A program made the translations under genes and the position numbers. From Geodermatophilus poikilotrophus (GTDB taxonomy: Bacteria > Actinomycetota > Actinomycetes > Mycobacteriales > Geodermatophilaceae): 64,000 nucleotides of DNA. This document shows, piece by piece, positions 15,965-23,690 of this stretch; positions within the stretch are counted from its first letter, which is position 1, and every line of letters starts with the position of its first letter. Location: the NCBI RefSeq assembly GCF_900111455.1, contig NZ_FOIE01000008.1, positions 276,223 to 340,222 of the forward strand, read 5' to 3'. The notes beneath the pieces are model-generated. The model saw nothing but the letters and a program-made list of their open reading frames with translations. It did not search any database and was not told where the DNA came from.

Positions 15965-17071
15965 TCACCGGGGGATGGTCCCAGACCGGACGGCCCGGAC
16001 CCGGTCACGCGCCGCAGCGACCGTGTCGTCGAGGGTGACCGGGGCGTCGTCGGGGTCGATCGCGGCGCGGGCGCCGGCCACGGTGAGCTCCGCGTCCATC
16101 GCGACCGACTGCTTCACCAGCGCCAGCGCCACGACGCCGAGCTCGTGGTGGCGGACGACGGAGCCGACCCGGCCGACGTCGCGCGTGCCGAGCTGCACCG
16201 GCGTCCCGGCCTCGGGGAGCTGCTCGGCCAGCCCGTCGAGGTGCAGCAGCACCAGCCGCCGCGGCGGGCGGCCCAGGTTGTGCACCCGGGCCACGGTCTC
16301 CTGGCCGCGGTAGCAGCCCTTGGCCAGGTGGACGGCGCTGGTCAGCCAGCCGGTCTCGTTGGGGATGGTGCGGTGGTCGGTGTCGACGCCCAGGCGCGGG
16401 CGGCGGGCCTCGACCCGCAGCGCCTCGTAGGCGTCCACCCCGGCGGGAACGGCGCCGGCGACCAGCAGCGCGTCGGCGCGGGCGGCCAGCTCGCCGCGCG
16501 GCACCAGCAGGTCGACGACGGGGGCGCCGTCCCCGATCGGGGGCATCCGGCGCACCCACCCGCCGCCGTCGAGGGCGAGCACCGCGTAGGGCGCGGCGGG
16601 GACGGGCAGGCCGGCGGCGGCGAGCACCGCATCGCCACGCGGGCCGACCAGGGACAGCAGCGCCCACCCGTCGGTCACGAGCGCCGGCTCGACGCGGAGC
16701 ATGAACCGCATCCGCTCCAGGTACGTCTGCAGCGCCGCGCCGGTGCCCGGCTCGACGTCGACCCAGGTGGTGCCGGCGAGCTCGGCGAGGACCAGGTGGT
16801 GCTCGACGTGCCCGTTCGGGGAGAGCTCGAGGGCCTCCGCGCCGGCGCCGTCGTCGAGCTGCTCGAGGTGCTGGGTCAGCAGGCTGTGCAGCCAGGTCAG
16901 CCGATCGGCACCGGGGACGCCGAGCACGTCGCGGTCGCTGCGGTCGACCAGGCCGGCGCCCTCGGCGAGCTCGCGCTGCTCGCGGAGCGGGCTGCCGTAG
17001 TGCGCCGGGACGGACCCGTCCTCCACGGGGACGGCACCGGGGCGCGACAGCAGCGGGCTGGGGGTGGACAT
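15965..17071 (-). CDS. ygfZ: YgfZ/GcvT-type folate-binding protein
   Basis: 368 residues related to GcvT; YgfZ proteins bind folate and support assembly or repair of some iron-sulfur enzymes. The diagnostic KGCYRGQETVARVHNLG element, with the reactive Cys, is near residue 245-262. Other landmarks: DRLTWLHSLLTQHLEQL near the N-terminus and IPNETGWL before the signature. The ATG overlaps the stop of the Fur-family gene (ATGA), so it is coupled to a metal-responsive regulator, consistent with metal-cluster maintenance. Confidence 0.9.
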   Translation of the reverse strand: MSTPSPLLSRPGAVPVEDGSVPAHYGSPLREQRELAEGAGLVDRSDRDVLGVPGADRLTWLHSLLTQHLEQLDDGAGAEALELSPNGHVEHHLVLAELAGTTWVDVEPGTGAALQTYLERMRFMLRVEPALVTDGWALLSLVGPRGDAVLAAAGLPVPAAPYAVLALDGGGWVRRMPPIGDGAPVVDLLVPRGELAARADALLVAGAVPAGVDAYEALRVEARRPRLGVDTDHRTIPNETGWLTSAVHLAKGCYRGQETVARVHNLGRPPRRLVLLHLDGLAEQLPEAGTPVQLGTRDVGRVGSVVRHHELGVVALALVKQSVAMDAELTVAGARAAIDPDDAPVTLDDTVAAARDRVRAVRSGTIPR

Positions 17072-17550
17072 CAGGACTCCGATCCGGCTCGTTCGCGGCA
17101 CGCGCGGCACGTCCCCGACAGCGCGACGTGCCCCACGTCCAGCTGGAAACCGAGATCGGCCGCCAGACGTTCCGCGGCGCCGTCGAGCAGTGCCGGGTCG
17201 ACCGAGGAGATCTCCCCGCAGCCGGCGCACACCACGTGCAGGTGCGGGTGCTCCGCGGCGTGGTAGACCGGCGCACCCTTGCCGAGGTGGGTGTGCCACA
17301 CCAGCCGGAGCCGCTCGAGCAGTTCGAGGTTGCGGTAGACCGTCGAGGTGTCCGGCGCCGCGCCGTCCGGGCCGGCCTCCTCGCGCAGCCGGGTGGCGAT
17401 CTCCTCGGGGGTGGCGTGCTCGAGCGCCGCGACCGCGGCGAGCACCCGCTGGCGCTGGGTGGTCAGCCGCAGCCCACGGGCGCGCAGGCGCTCGGCCAGC
17501 GGCTGGTCACCCGTCGGCGGGGCGTCGGAGGGTGGGTGCGGAGCGGGCAC
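17071..17550 (-). CDS. Fur-family metalloregulator
   Basis: 159 residues. Winged helix (LRLTTQRQRVLAAVAALEHATPE, then STVYRNLELLERLRLV) followed by the dimerisation/metal domain with the HLHVVCAGCGE and CRAC cysteine pairs of a structural zinc site and HPHLHVVC/HLG histidines of the sensing site. Whether it senses Fe, Zn or peroxide cannot be decided by eye. Start GTG 17550 is seven bases from TAGGCT (minus strand 17558-17563), so it is probably leaderless, its -10 overlapping the stop codon of the DUF4392 gene upstream. Confidence 0.88.
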   Translation of the reverse strand: MPAPHPPSDAPPTGDQPLAERLRARGLRLTTQRQRVLAAVAALEHATPEEIATRLREEAGPDGAAPDTSTVYRNLELLERLRLVWHTHLGKGAPVYHAAEHPHLHVVCAGCGEISSVDPALLDGAAERLAADLGFQLDVGHVALSGTCRACRERAGSES

Positions 17551-17557
17551 GCCGTCG

Positions 17558-17563
17558 AGCCTA
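17558..17563 (-). promoter_or_regulatory. Leaderless -10 of the Fur-family gene
   Basis: TAGGCT on the minus strand, seven bases before GTG 17550 and overlapping the TAG stop (17561-17563) of the preceding gene. It would let the Fur gene and ygfZ be expressed apart from the murD2-murL unit. Confidence 0.5.
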
Positions 17564-18463
17564 TGCCCGGGCCAGAGCGCCCAGATCGGTCAGCAGGTCG
17601 GCGTAGCCGGTCCCCGGGACGCCGTCCACGCTGAGCCCCGGCCGCCCGGTGACGCCGTCGATCGCGCCGGCCGCGGTGGCGGCCGCGAGCACCCGGGCGT
17701 CGACCCCCGGGGCGAGCAGCGCGGCGAGGACGTCCCGGTGCCCGGGGGCGAGCCGGGCGAGGCCGGCGACCAGCCCGGCGCAGCCCCAGTTGGAGGTCCC
17801 GGCGACGACGAGGGCGTCGACGGGCACCCGGCAGGCGATCCGGTCGCCGTGCGCGATGCACGCGGCGACGACGTCGGCGGGCACGTTGCCCATGCCGATC
17901 TCGTTGCCGCCGTCGCCCACCGCCCCGGTGACCAGGCCCGGCAGGGCGAACGCCGCGTGCAGCGGGGCGGTGGAGCCGGTGACGTCGACGCCGCGCATCG
18001 TCAGCACCCGCCCGTCCGCAGTCGGCCCCAGCCGCTCCACCGCGACCAGGTGCGAGAGGCCGAGCCCGGCCACCCGCGCCCGGACCTGCCCCTCGTCCGC
18101 GGACACCGGCAGCACCTCCGGCCGCCCGGCGCCGAGCACCGCCAGGCAGGCGGCGGTCACCTGCGCGCACGGCTCGTCGGTGAGCACCACCGGCTCGGCG
18201 CCGAGCACGGTCAGCGCGGCGGCCAGGACGGCGGTGCCGACCGGCCCGTCGGTCTCGGCCGCCGGGGTGGGCGCCCAGGCGATGTGCACGCCGGTGACCA
18301 GGCCGACGCGGCTGCCGGCGCGACCGGCGGCGGCGAGCTCCCCGGCCAGCCGGGCGAACTGCCCGGGGACGGCGGCGGCCAGCCCGGTGACGTCGCGGGC
18401 GCCGGGGCGCAGCAGCAGCCGCCCGACGTCCGCGAGCGCCTCGTCCACCGAACCGGGGCTCAC
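17561..18463 (-). CDS. DUF4392 protein, D-glutamate cyclase-like
   Basis: 300 residues of DUF4392, the domain found at the C-terminus of vertebrate D-glutamate cyclase, which turns D-glutamate into 5-oxo-D-proline. Seen: GLVTGVHIAWAPTPAAETDGP near residue 75-95, HLVAVERLGPTADGRVLTMRG, and GAVGDGGNEIGMGNV near 190-205, the most conserved stretch. The start GTG 18463 overlaps the murL stop (GTGA). Linked after murD2 and murL, a role in D-glutamate disposal or recycling fits; enzymatic activity of bacterial stand-alone forms is an inference. Confidence 0.78.
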   Translation of the reverse strand: MSPGSVDEALADVGRLLLRPGARDVTGLAAAVPGQFARLAGELAAAGRAGSRVGLVTGVHIAWAPTPAAETDGPVGTAVLAAALTVLGAEPVVLTDEPCAQVTAACLAVLGAGRPEVLPVSADEGQVRARVAGLGLSHLVAVERLGPTADGRVLTMRGVDVTGSTAPLHAAFALPGLVTGAVGDGGNEIGMGNVPADVVAACIAHGDRIACRVPVDALVVAGTSNWGCAGLVAGLARLAPGHRDVLAALLAPGVDARVLAAATAAGAIDGVTGRPGLSVDGVPGTGYADLLTDLGALARA

Positions 18464-19785
18464 GCCACCGGCGGGCGGGCCTCCGCGAGCACCCGCTGCA
18501 GCGAGGTCAGGTACCGGTCGGGCACCGAGTGGTCGCCGCGCGGCGGCAGGAAGCCCTCGACGGTGGCGCCGGTGACCGCAGCGAACGACGCGGCCTCGGC
18601 CCCCAGCGCCCGGACGACGGCGTGGTCGCCCCAGGCGGTGCTCCGCGCCAGGTGGGCCATCGCGGCGGCGCTCTCGGCCCGCTCCCCCACGCAGTCGAAC
18701 GGCTTCTCCGTGGCCCACAGCCGCCGGAAGCCGTCGGCCAGCGAGGGGTCGGCCAGCGGGTCGCCGCCGAACATCGCGCGGGCCTCCTCCGGGGTGAGGA
18801 AGACCGCGAAGCACAGGAAGGTGAACAGGCACTTGTCGCAGTGCAGGCACCAGCGCTGCGTGGCCTCCCCGCCCATGTGCGCCTGCGTGTAACTGCGGTT
18901 GCAGCTGAGGATCTCGCCGCGCAGGTCCGGCAGGTCGGCCACCGCGGCGACCGTCGCCAGCTCCGAGAGCTGCCGGGTCAGGCTGAAGTAGCCGACGCCC
19001 ACCTCCGCCGCGGCGGCGGCGAACAGCCGCTCGAACTCGTAGGACTTCGAGTACTGGTGGTTCACCCGCGCGCCGTTGACCGTCAGCGTCTCCTCGTCGG
19101 CGGAGCGCTCGTTGGCGAAGACCACCGGGTCGAACCCGCCGAGGACGGCGACCAGCGTGGAGATCGCCGAGTTGATCGCGGTGACCGGCACGTGCCCGTT
19201 CAGCCCCCCGGCCCGCGTGCGCTCGGCCAGCAGCGGGTCCAGCCGCCGGCGGACGCCGATCAGCGGGACGCCGGCGGCGCGGGTCACGTCGCGCTGGGCG
19301 TCGGTCGGGTTGACCGCCAGCGCGGTGGCCGGGGTGACGACGACTAGCGCGAGCGCGGAGTCCTTGCCGCCGCCGACCGGCAGCAGCGCCTCGTGCCCGC
19401 CGCCCTCCACCGGCGCCGGGAGGTCGTCGGTCAGCTCGAGGTCGAAGGCGACCTCGTGCGGCACCGGCAGCCGGTTGACCGCCGCGAACTCACCGAGCCC
19501 GTGCGTGTACGCGGCCTCCGCGACGGCGGCCTGGGACTTGGTCACCGGCCGCTCGACGACGACCCGGCCGGGCGCGCGCAGCTTGTAGTAGCTGGTGCCC
19601 ATGACCAGGTGCACCAGGTCCAGGGCTGCGTCCACCCGCGCGGGGTCGGCTCCGGCGACCAGGCCCGGGTCCAGGGTGAGGCGCTCGGTGAACTCGTCAC
19701 CGGCCAGCCGGTAGGTGAAGGCGGCCTCGCCGGTGGTGGGGTCCAGCGAGCGGCCGGCGACGACGAAGGCGTCCTGCTCAGACAC
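18460..19785 (-). CDS. murL: UDP-MurNAc-L-Ala-L-Glu epimerase MurL
   Basis: 441 residues from GTG 19785 (or 452 from ATG 19818, which would overlap murD2 by 41 bp). MurL epimerises the terminal L-Glu of UDP-MurNAc-L-Ala-L-Glu to D-Glu with ATP, the alternative to glutamate racemase. Seen: PP-loop-like ATP site [14 protein letters not shown] (Gly-Gly-Gly-Lys-Asp-Ser near 138-143), [25 protein letters not shown], and the Cys-rich [14 protein letters not shown] near 330. It overlaps the end of murD2 and is followed with GTGA overlap by DUF4392. Assignment rests on these motifs and the murD2 partner. Confidence 0.85.
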   Translation of the reverse strand: MSEQDAFVVAGRSLDPTTGEAAFTYRLAGDEFTERLTLDPGLVAGADPARVDAALDLVHLVMGTSYYKLRAPGRVVVERPVTKSQAAVAEAAYTHGLGEFAAVNRLPVPHEVAFDLELTDDLPAPVEGGGHEALLPVGGGKDSALALVVVTPATALAVNPTDAQRDVTRAAGVPLIGVRRRLDPLLAERTRAGGLNGHVPVTAINSAISTLVAVLGGFDPVVFANERSADEETLTVNGARVNHQYSKSYEFERLFAAAAAEVGVGYFSLTRQLSELATVAAVADLPDLRGEILSCNRSYTQAHMGGEATQRWCLHCDKCLFTFLCFAVFLTPEEARAMFGGDPLADPSLADGFRRLWATEKPFDCVGERAESAAAMAHLARSTAWGDHAVVRALGAEAASFAAVTGATVEGFLPPRGDHSVPDRYLTSLQRVLAEARPPVA

Positions 19786-21115
19786 GCGACGCTCCGGCGT
19801 CGAGGAGGATCTGCTCATAGGTCCGTGCCAACTCCTCGTAGTTGCGGAAGCGGTTGTAGCTGGGCGCGCCCGGGGAGAGCAGCACCAGGCCGCCCGGGCG
19901 GGCGGTGCGCAGCGCCTCGGCGACGGCGTCGGCCAGGGAGCCGGTCTCGGTGACCGGCGCGTCGACCCCCGCGGCGGCCGCGGCGGCGCGCAGGTCGGCG
20001 GCGAAGCGGGCGCCGGTGTCCGGGATCGTCAGCACCTGCACCGTCCCGCCGCGGGCGACGACCGCCGCGGCGAGGTCGGTGTAGTCCAGCCCGCGGTCCT
20101 GCCCCCCGGCGATCAGCGTGACCTGCTGCCCGGCGAAGGCGTCGATGGCGGCGCGCACCGACACCGGGGTGGTGCTCAGCGCGTCGTCGACGAACGTGAC
20201 GCCGTTCCGCGTGGCCACCGGGGAGAGCCGGTGCGGCAGCGCCCGGAAGCCGGCGACGGCGGCGCGGACGGCGTCGGCCGCCCCGTCGAGGTCGGCACCC
20301 ATCCGGACGCAGGCGGCCAGCGCGACGTGCAGGTTGGCGACGTTGTGCACGCCCGAGAGGCGCTCGAGCGGGAAGCCCGCCAGCCGCGCCTCGGGGACGA
20401 CGTCGGCCGGGTCGACCAGCACCGCCGGGTCGAGGTGCTGCTCGGCGACCGGGCGGGCCTGCGCGCTGACGACCACCGAGCCGGGCCCGCAGCCGGCGAA
20501 GACGTGCAGCTTGTCGCGGTAGTAGGTCCCGACGTCGCCGTGCCAGTCCAGGTGCTCGGGGGCCAGCGAGGTCACCGCGCCCCACCCGGACCAGCCCTCG
20601 ACCGCGGCCGCCTGGTAGCTGGACACCTCGACCACCAGCGGGCGGGTGGGGGATGGACTCGTGACGGCGTCGTCGAGCAGGACGTCGAGCAGCGGGGTGC
20701 CGATGTTGCCGGCGTGCACGGCCGGCCGGCCGGCCGCGGTGAGGACGACGGCGGCCAGCGCGCTGGTCGTGCTCTTGCCCTTGGTGCCGGTGACGCAGAG
20801 CGTCGGGACGTCGCGGGCGGCGAACTCGGCCAGGGCCACGCCGGTGCCGGAGGTGAGGGTGGTCCGGGCGGCCAGCGCGCGGGCGTCCTCGCGGTAGGGG
20901 CTGATGCCCGGCGAGCGGAACACCACGTCGCAACCGGCGAGCGCGGCGACGTCCGCGCCGGCCCGCACACCCGGCGGCAGGTCCGTCGGGGGGACGACGT
21001 CGACGACCACGACCTCCGCCGCCCCGGCGGTCAGCGCGGCGCGCACCGCGGCGCGTCCCTCGCGCCCGTGACCCCAGACGCCGACCCGGCGCCCGGCCAG
21101 CTCGGCGAGCCTCAC
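19778..21115 (-). CDS. murD2: UDP-MurNAc-L-alanine-L-glutamate ligase MurD2
   Basis: 445 residues, Mur ligase fold. ATP loop [14 protein letters not shown] near residue 100-113, the central EVSSYQ and [11 protein letters not shown] near 165-200, [13 protein letters not shown] (second domain junction) and, in place of the MurD SKATN element, [11 protein letters not shown] near 290. That substitution and the adjacent murL gene point to MurD2, which adds L-Glu rather than D-Glu to UDP-MurNAc-L-Ala. The N-terminal Rossmann-like domain starts [12 protein letters not shown]. Start GTG 21115; promoter not obvious in the 100 bp shared with divergent nhaA. Confidence 0.85.
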   Translation of the reverse strand: MRLAELAGRRVGVWGHGREGRAAVRAALTAGAAEVVVVDVVPPTDLPPGVRAGADVAALAGCDVVFRSPGISPYREDARALAARTTLTSGTGVALAEFAARDVPTLCVTGTKGKSTTSALAAVVLTAAGRPAVHAGNIGTPLLDVLLDDAVTSPSPTRPLVVEVSSYQAAAVEGWSGWGAVTSLAPEHLDWHGDVGTYYRDKLHVFAGCGPGSVVVSAQARPVAEQHLDPAVLVDPADVVPEARLAGFPLERLSGVHNVANLHVALAACVRMGADLDGAADAVRAAVAGFRALPHRLSPVATRNGVTFVDDALSTTPVSVRAAIDAFAGQQVTLIAGGQDRGLDYTDLAAAVVARGGTVQVLTIPDTGARFAADLRAAAAAAGVDAPVTETGSLADAVAEALRTARPGGLVLLSPGAPSYNRFRNYEELARTYEQILLDAGASRV

Positions 21116-21209
21116 CGGCCGTTCCCGGACGGCCGTGCAGCGCGGTGGGTCACGGCGCCCACTGTACGGAGCAGGGGCCCGCCGGACGGTGCCCGCGGCG
21201 GGTCGCCGG

Positions 21210-21264
21210 TAGGCTCCCGGGACAGGTGCGCCGGGAAGTCTGGTCGGCAACGTCCTCGCCGACC
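21210..21264 (+). promoter_or_regulatory. Promoter and structured leader of nhaA (candidate regulatory RNA)
   Basis: TAGGCT at 21210-21215 is a good -10, placing the transcript start near 21222-21225. The roughly 60-nt leader then reads ACAGGTGCGCCGGGAAG, TCTGGTCGGC and contains a perfect 7-bp hairpin GGTCGGC (21242-21248)/GCCGACC (21258-21264), followed by CTGGAG before the GTG start. A conserved block of this kind directly at the 5' end of an antiporter mRNA suggests an ion- or pH-responsive element. No structure search was possible. Confidence 0.45.
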
Positions 21265-21283
21265 CCGTCTCCTGGAGTTGCTC

Positions 21284-22669
21284 GTGCCGTCCACCTCCAC
21301 CGCCCGTCTCTTCGGCCGGGGCTCCTGGGCCGAGACCAGCCGGATCGCCGACATCCTGCGCAAGGAGACCGTCGGCGGGGCGCTGCTGCTCGTCGCTGCA
21401 GCGGTCGCGCTGGTGTGGGCCAACTCGCCGTGGGGCGGGGCCTACGAGACGCTGCGTGACACCCGCGTCGGGCCGGCGTCCCTGCACCTCGACCTGACCC
21501 TGGGGACCTGGGCGGCCGACGGGCTGCTGGCGGTCTTCTTCTTCGTCGCCGGTCTGGAGCTCAAGCGGGAGTTCGTCGCCGGCGACCTGCGGGAGCCACG
21601 CCGCGCCGCGCTGCCGATCGCCGCGGCAGTCGGCGGCATGGCCGCGCCCGCCCTGCTGTTCGTGCTGTTCAACCTCGGCCGGGACGACGACGCGCTGCGC
21701 GGCTGGGCCATCCCCTCGGCCACCGACATCGCCTTCGCCCTCGCCGTCCTCGCGGTGATCAGCACGCACCTGCCGGCGGCGCTGCGCACCTTCCTGCTGA
21801 CCCTCGCGGTCGTCGACGACCTGCTCGCGATCGTGGTGATCGCGGTCTTCTACACCGACGACTTCTCCGCCGGGTCCCTGCTGCTGTCGCTGGTCCCGCT
21901 GGCGGTCTTCACCGTCCTCGTGCAGCGGCGCGTCCGCTCGTGGTGGCTGCTGCTGCCGCTGGCCGCGCTCACCTGGGTGCTCGTGCACGAGTCCGGTGTC
22001 CACGCCACGGTCGCGGGGGTGCTGCTCGGCTTCGCCGTGCCGGTGGTGCGCAGCGCGGCCGCGGGCGGCCCGGAGGCCGGTCCTGGCCTCGCGGAGCACT
22101 TCGAGCACCGGTTCCGGCCGATCTCGGCCGGTGTCGCCGTCCCGGTGTTCGCCTTCTTCTCGGCCGGTGTCGCCGTCGGCGGGCTCTCGGGTCTCACCGA
22201 GTCGGTGACCGACAGCGTCGCCGTCGGCATCACCGCCGGGCTGGTCGTCGGCAAGGCGATCGGCATCACCGGGGCCACCTGGCTGGTCTCGCGCTTCACC
22301 CGGGCCGAACTCGACGAGGCCCTCGGCTGGCCCGACGTCGTCGGCCTGTCGCTGCTCGGGGGGATCGGGTTCACCGTCTCCCTGCTCATCACGGAGCTGG
22401 CCTTCGGCCTGGGGACGCCGACCTACGACCACGCGAAGGTCGGCATCCTGTCCGGCACCCTGCTGGCCGCACTGCTGGCGACCGTCGTGCTGCGGCTGCG
22501 CAACCGCCGCTACAAGCGCATCCACGAGGACGAGCGGGCCGACGTCGACCGGGACGGCATCCCGGACGTGTACCAGCGCGAGACGGTGGACGACCGCGCC
22601 GACCACCGGCCGGACCGGGACGGAGCACCCCCACCCGGGCGCGCTCCCGGCGGTTCCGCCGAGGGCTGA
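21284..22669 (+). CDS. nhaA: Na+/H+ antiporter NhaA
   Basis: 461 residues, twelve membrane helices. Exchanges sodium for protons across the inner membrane. Landmarks: [30 protein letters not shown], the paired aspartates in [18 protein letters not shown] that bind ions, and [13 protein letters not shown] near the end. The cytosolic tail after the last helix (about 400-461) is long and charged and includes [14 protein letters not shown], an EF-hand-like acidic loop. Start GTG 21284 has GGAG seven bases upstream; the alternative long frame upstream is not a gene. Confidence 0.93.
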   Translation: MPSTSTARLFGRGSWAETSRIADILRKETVGGALLLVAAAVALVWANSPWGGAYETLRDTRVGPASLHLDLTLGTWAADGLLAVFFFVAGLELKREFVAGDLREPRRAALPIAAAVGGMAAPALLFVLFNLGRDDDALRGWAIPSATDIAFALAVLAVISTHLPAALRTFLLTLAVVDDLLAIVVIAVFYTDDFSAGSLLLSLVPLAVFTVLVQRRVRSWWLLLPLAALTWVLVHESGVHATVAGVLLGFAVPVVRSAAAGGPEAGPGLAEHFEHRFRPISAGVAVPVFAFFSAGVAVGGLSGLTESVTDSVAVGITAGLVVGKAIGITGATWLVSRFTRAELDEALGWPDVVGLSLLGGIGFTVSLLITELAFGLGTPTYDHAKVGILSGTLLAALLATVVLRLRNRRYKRIHEDERADVDRDGIPDVYQRETVDDRADHRPDRDGAPPPGRAPGGSAEG

Positions 22670-22678
22670 AAAAGCGCG

Positions 22679-22707
22679 TTGCCGACCTCCCGGGAGCGAC
22701 GTACCGT
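22679..22707 (+). promoter_or_regulatory. Promoter of the small-peptide locus
   Basis: -35 TTGCCG (22679-22684), 17-bp spacer, -10 TACCGT (22702-22707), one of the best consensus promoters in the window. Predicted transcript start near 22714, just before a strong AGGAGGTGG. Confidence 0.6.
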
Positions 22708-22739
22708 CGAGGTACACGAGAGAGGAGGTGGTCCGTAAC

Positions 22740-22818
22740 TTGCATGCTTATCGGACTCGTGAGGTGGCTGTCCGCTAGCCGCCGTCCAGATGGGCCGCCC
22801 GTTCAGACGACAGTTTGA
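22740..22818 (+). CDS. Small-peptide locus with two overlapping short ORFs
   Basis: Downstream of a good promoter, AGGAGGTGG (22723-22731) precedes two short frames: TTG 22740 to TAG 22778 (12 residues, ending REVAVR) and ATG 22744 to TGA 22818 (24 residues, beginning MLIGLVRWLSASRR). The first has the better spacing to the Shine-Dalgarno (11 versus 15 nt). Local base use is less GC-biased than in neighbouring genes, and the block has the look of a conserved leader or small RNA. I do not recognise a named family. It lies 144 bp upstream of the next gene, so attenuation of that gene is one possibility. Confidence 0.45.
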
Positions 22819-22961
22819 GCGACGGCAGATCGCCCGTCCGTCGTACGGCGGCGAGCGAGAACCGGACAGTCACCCGACCCCCGGGCCGCCGGCATTTGTC
22901 CAGCCGGCCCGCGTGCTGCTCCCCTCCTCGGAGGGCCGGGCGCCGCGGAGCAGCCCGGGGG

Positions 22962-23690
22962 TTGTCCGTTCTCCGGGGAGGGTCAGCGCTGACGACCGGC
23001 CGCCCCGTCGGGACCGACGTCTCCCCCGGCGCCTGGGTCGCTGCGGCCCTCCGGCGCGACCGCTCCGTCGCGTCCCTCGTGCCCCCGGTCTTCCAGGCCT
23101 ACGCCCGCGTGCTGCACCCCGCCGTGCGCTACGCCGGGGACGACGACGTCGACGTCCGCTGGGACGAGGTCGCGGCCTACAACGGCACCACCGCGCACCG
23201 GCTGATGCAGTGGCCGGCGATCACCGGCTCGTGGGAGTACGTCGGCGAGGAGGACCAGCCCGACGTCTGGAACGACAGCCCCGCCGAGGGCCACCTCCCC
23301 GCGCACGTCGCCGCCGCCCTGGGCGCACTGCTCGCCGGGTGGACGACCACGCCGCAGGAGTGCTGGTTCGGCTGGTGCGACGACGCCGCCACCGACCGGC
23401 CGCACCTGACGCTGCCCACCTGCGACCTGCTGGTGCGCAGCGGTCCGATCACGCTGGCCGCGGCCAACTTCGCCCCCGAGCCGCAGGAGCAGAGCGCGGC
23501 CGTGTGGTGGCCCGCCGACCGCGCCTGGTTCGTGGCCACCGACCCCACCCTGATGAGCACCTACGTCGGCGGGCCGGCCGGCGCGGTCGACGCCCTCCTC
23601 GGCTCCCCGCTCGAGGTGCACCCCGCCGCCCCGGACGACCCGGTCGGCCACGACACCGACCCGCTCAACCCGCCCCCGACCCGGTTCTAG
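22962..23690 (+). CDS. Conserved hypothetical actinobacterial protein
   Basis: About 242 residues from TTG 22962; a CTG at 22989 with GGGGAGGG just upstream is an equally plausible unusual start (233 residues). No ATG or GTG is available before the conserved region. Recognisable conserved stretches are SLVPPVFQAYARVLHPAVR, VDVRWDEVAAYNG, AHRLMQWPAI, ECWFGWCDD and WWPADRAWFVATDPT. The Trp-rich composition suggests a compact alpha-beta enzyme-like fold. Function unknown. Its TAG shares the palindrome CTAG with the TAG of the convergent DUF885 gene. Confidence 0.7.
   Translation: MSVLRGGSALTTGRPVGTDVSPGAWVAAALRRDRSVASLVPPVFQAYARVLHPAVRYAGDDDVDVRWDEVAAYNGTTAHRLMQWPAITGSWEYVGEEDQPDVWNDSPAEGHLPAHVAAALGALLAGWTTTPQECWFGWCDDAATDRPHLTLPTCDLLVRSGPITLAAANFAPEPQEQSAAVWWPADRAWFVATDPTLMSTYVGGPAGAVDALLGSPLEVHPAAPDDPVGHDTDPLNPPPTRF

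Noticed and set aside
22815..22961. TTG 22815 as start of the hypothetical gene ending at 23690
   Set aside because: The added 49 residues are Arg/Pro-rich and unlike the conserved body, and the TTG overlaps the stop of the small ORF; 22962 or 22989 fit better.
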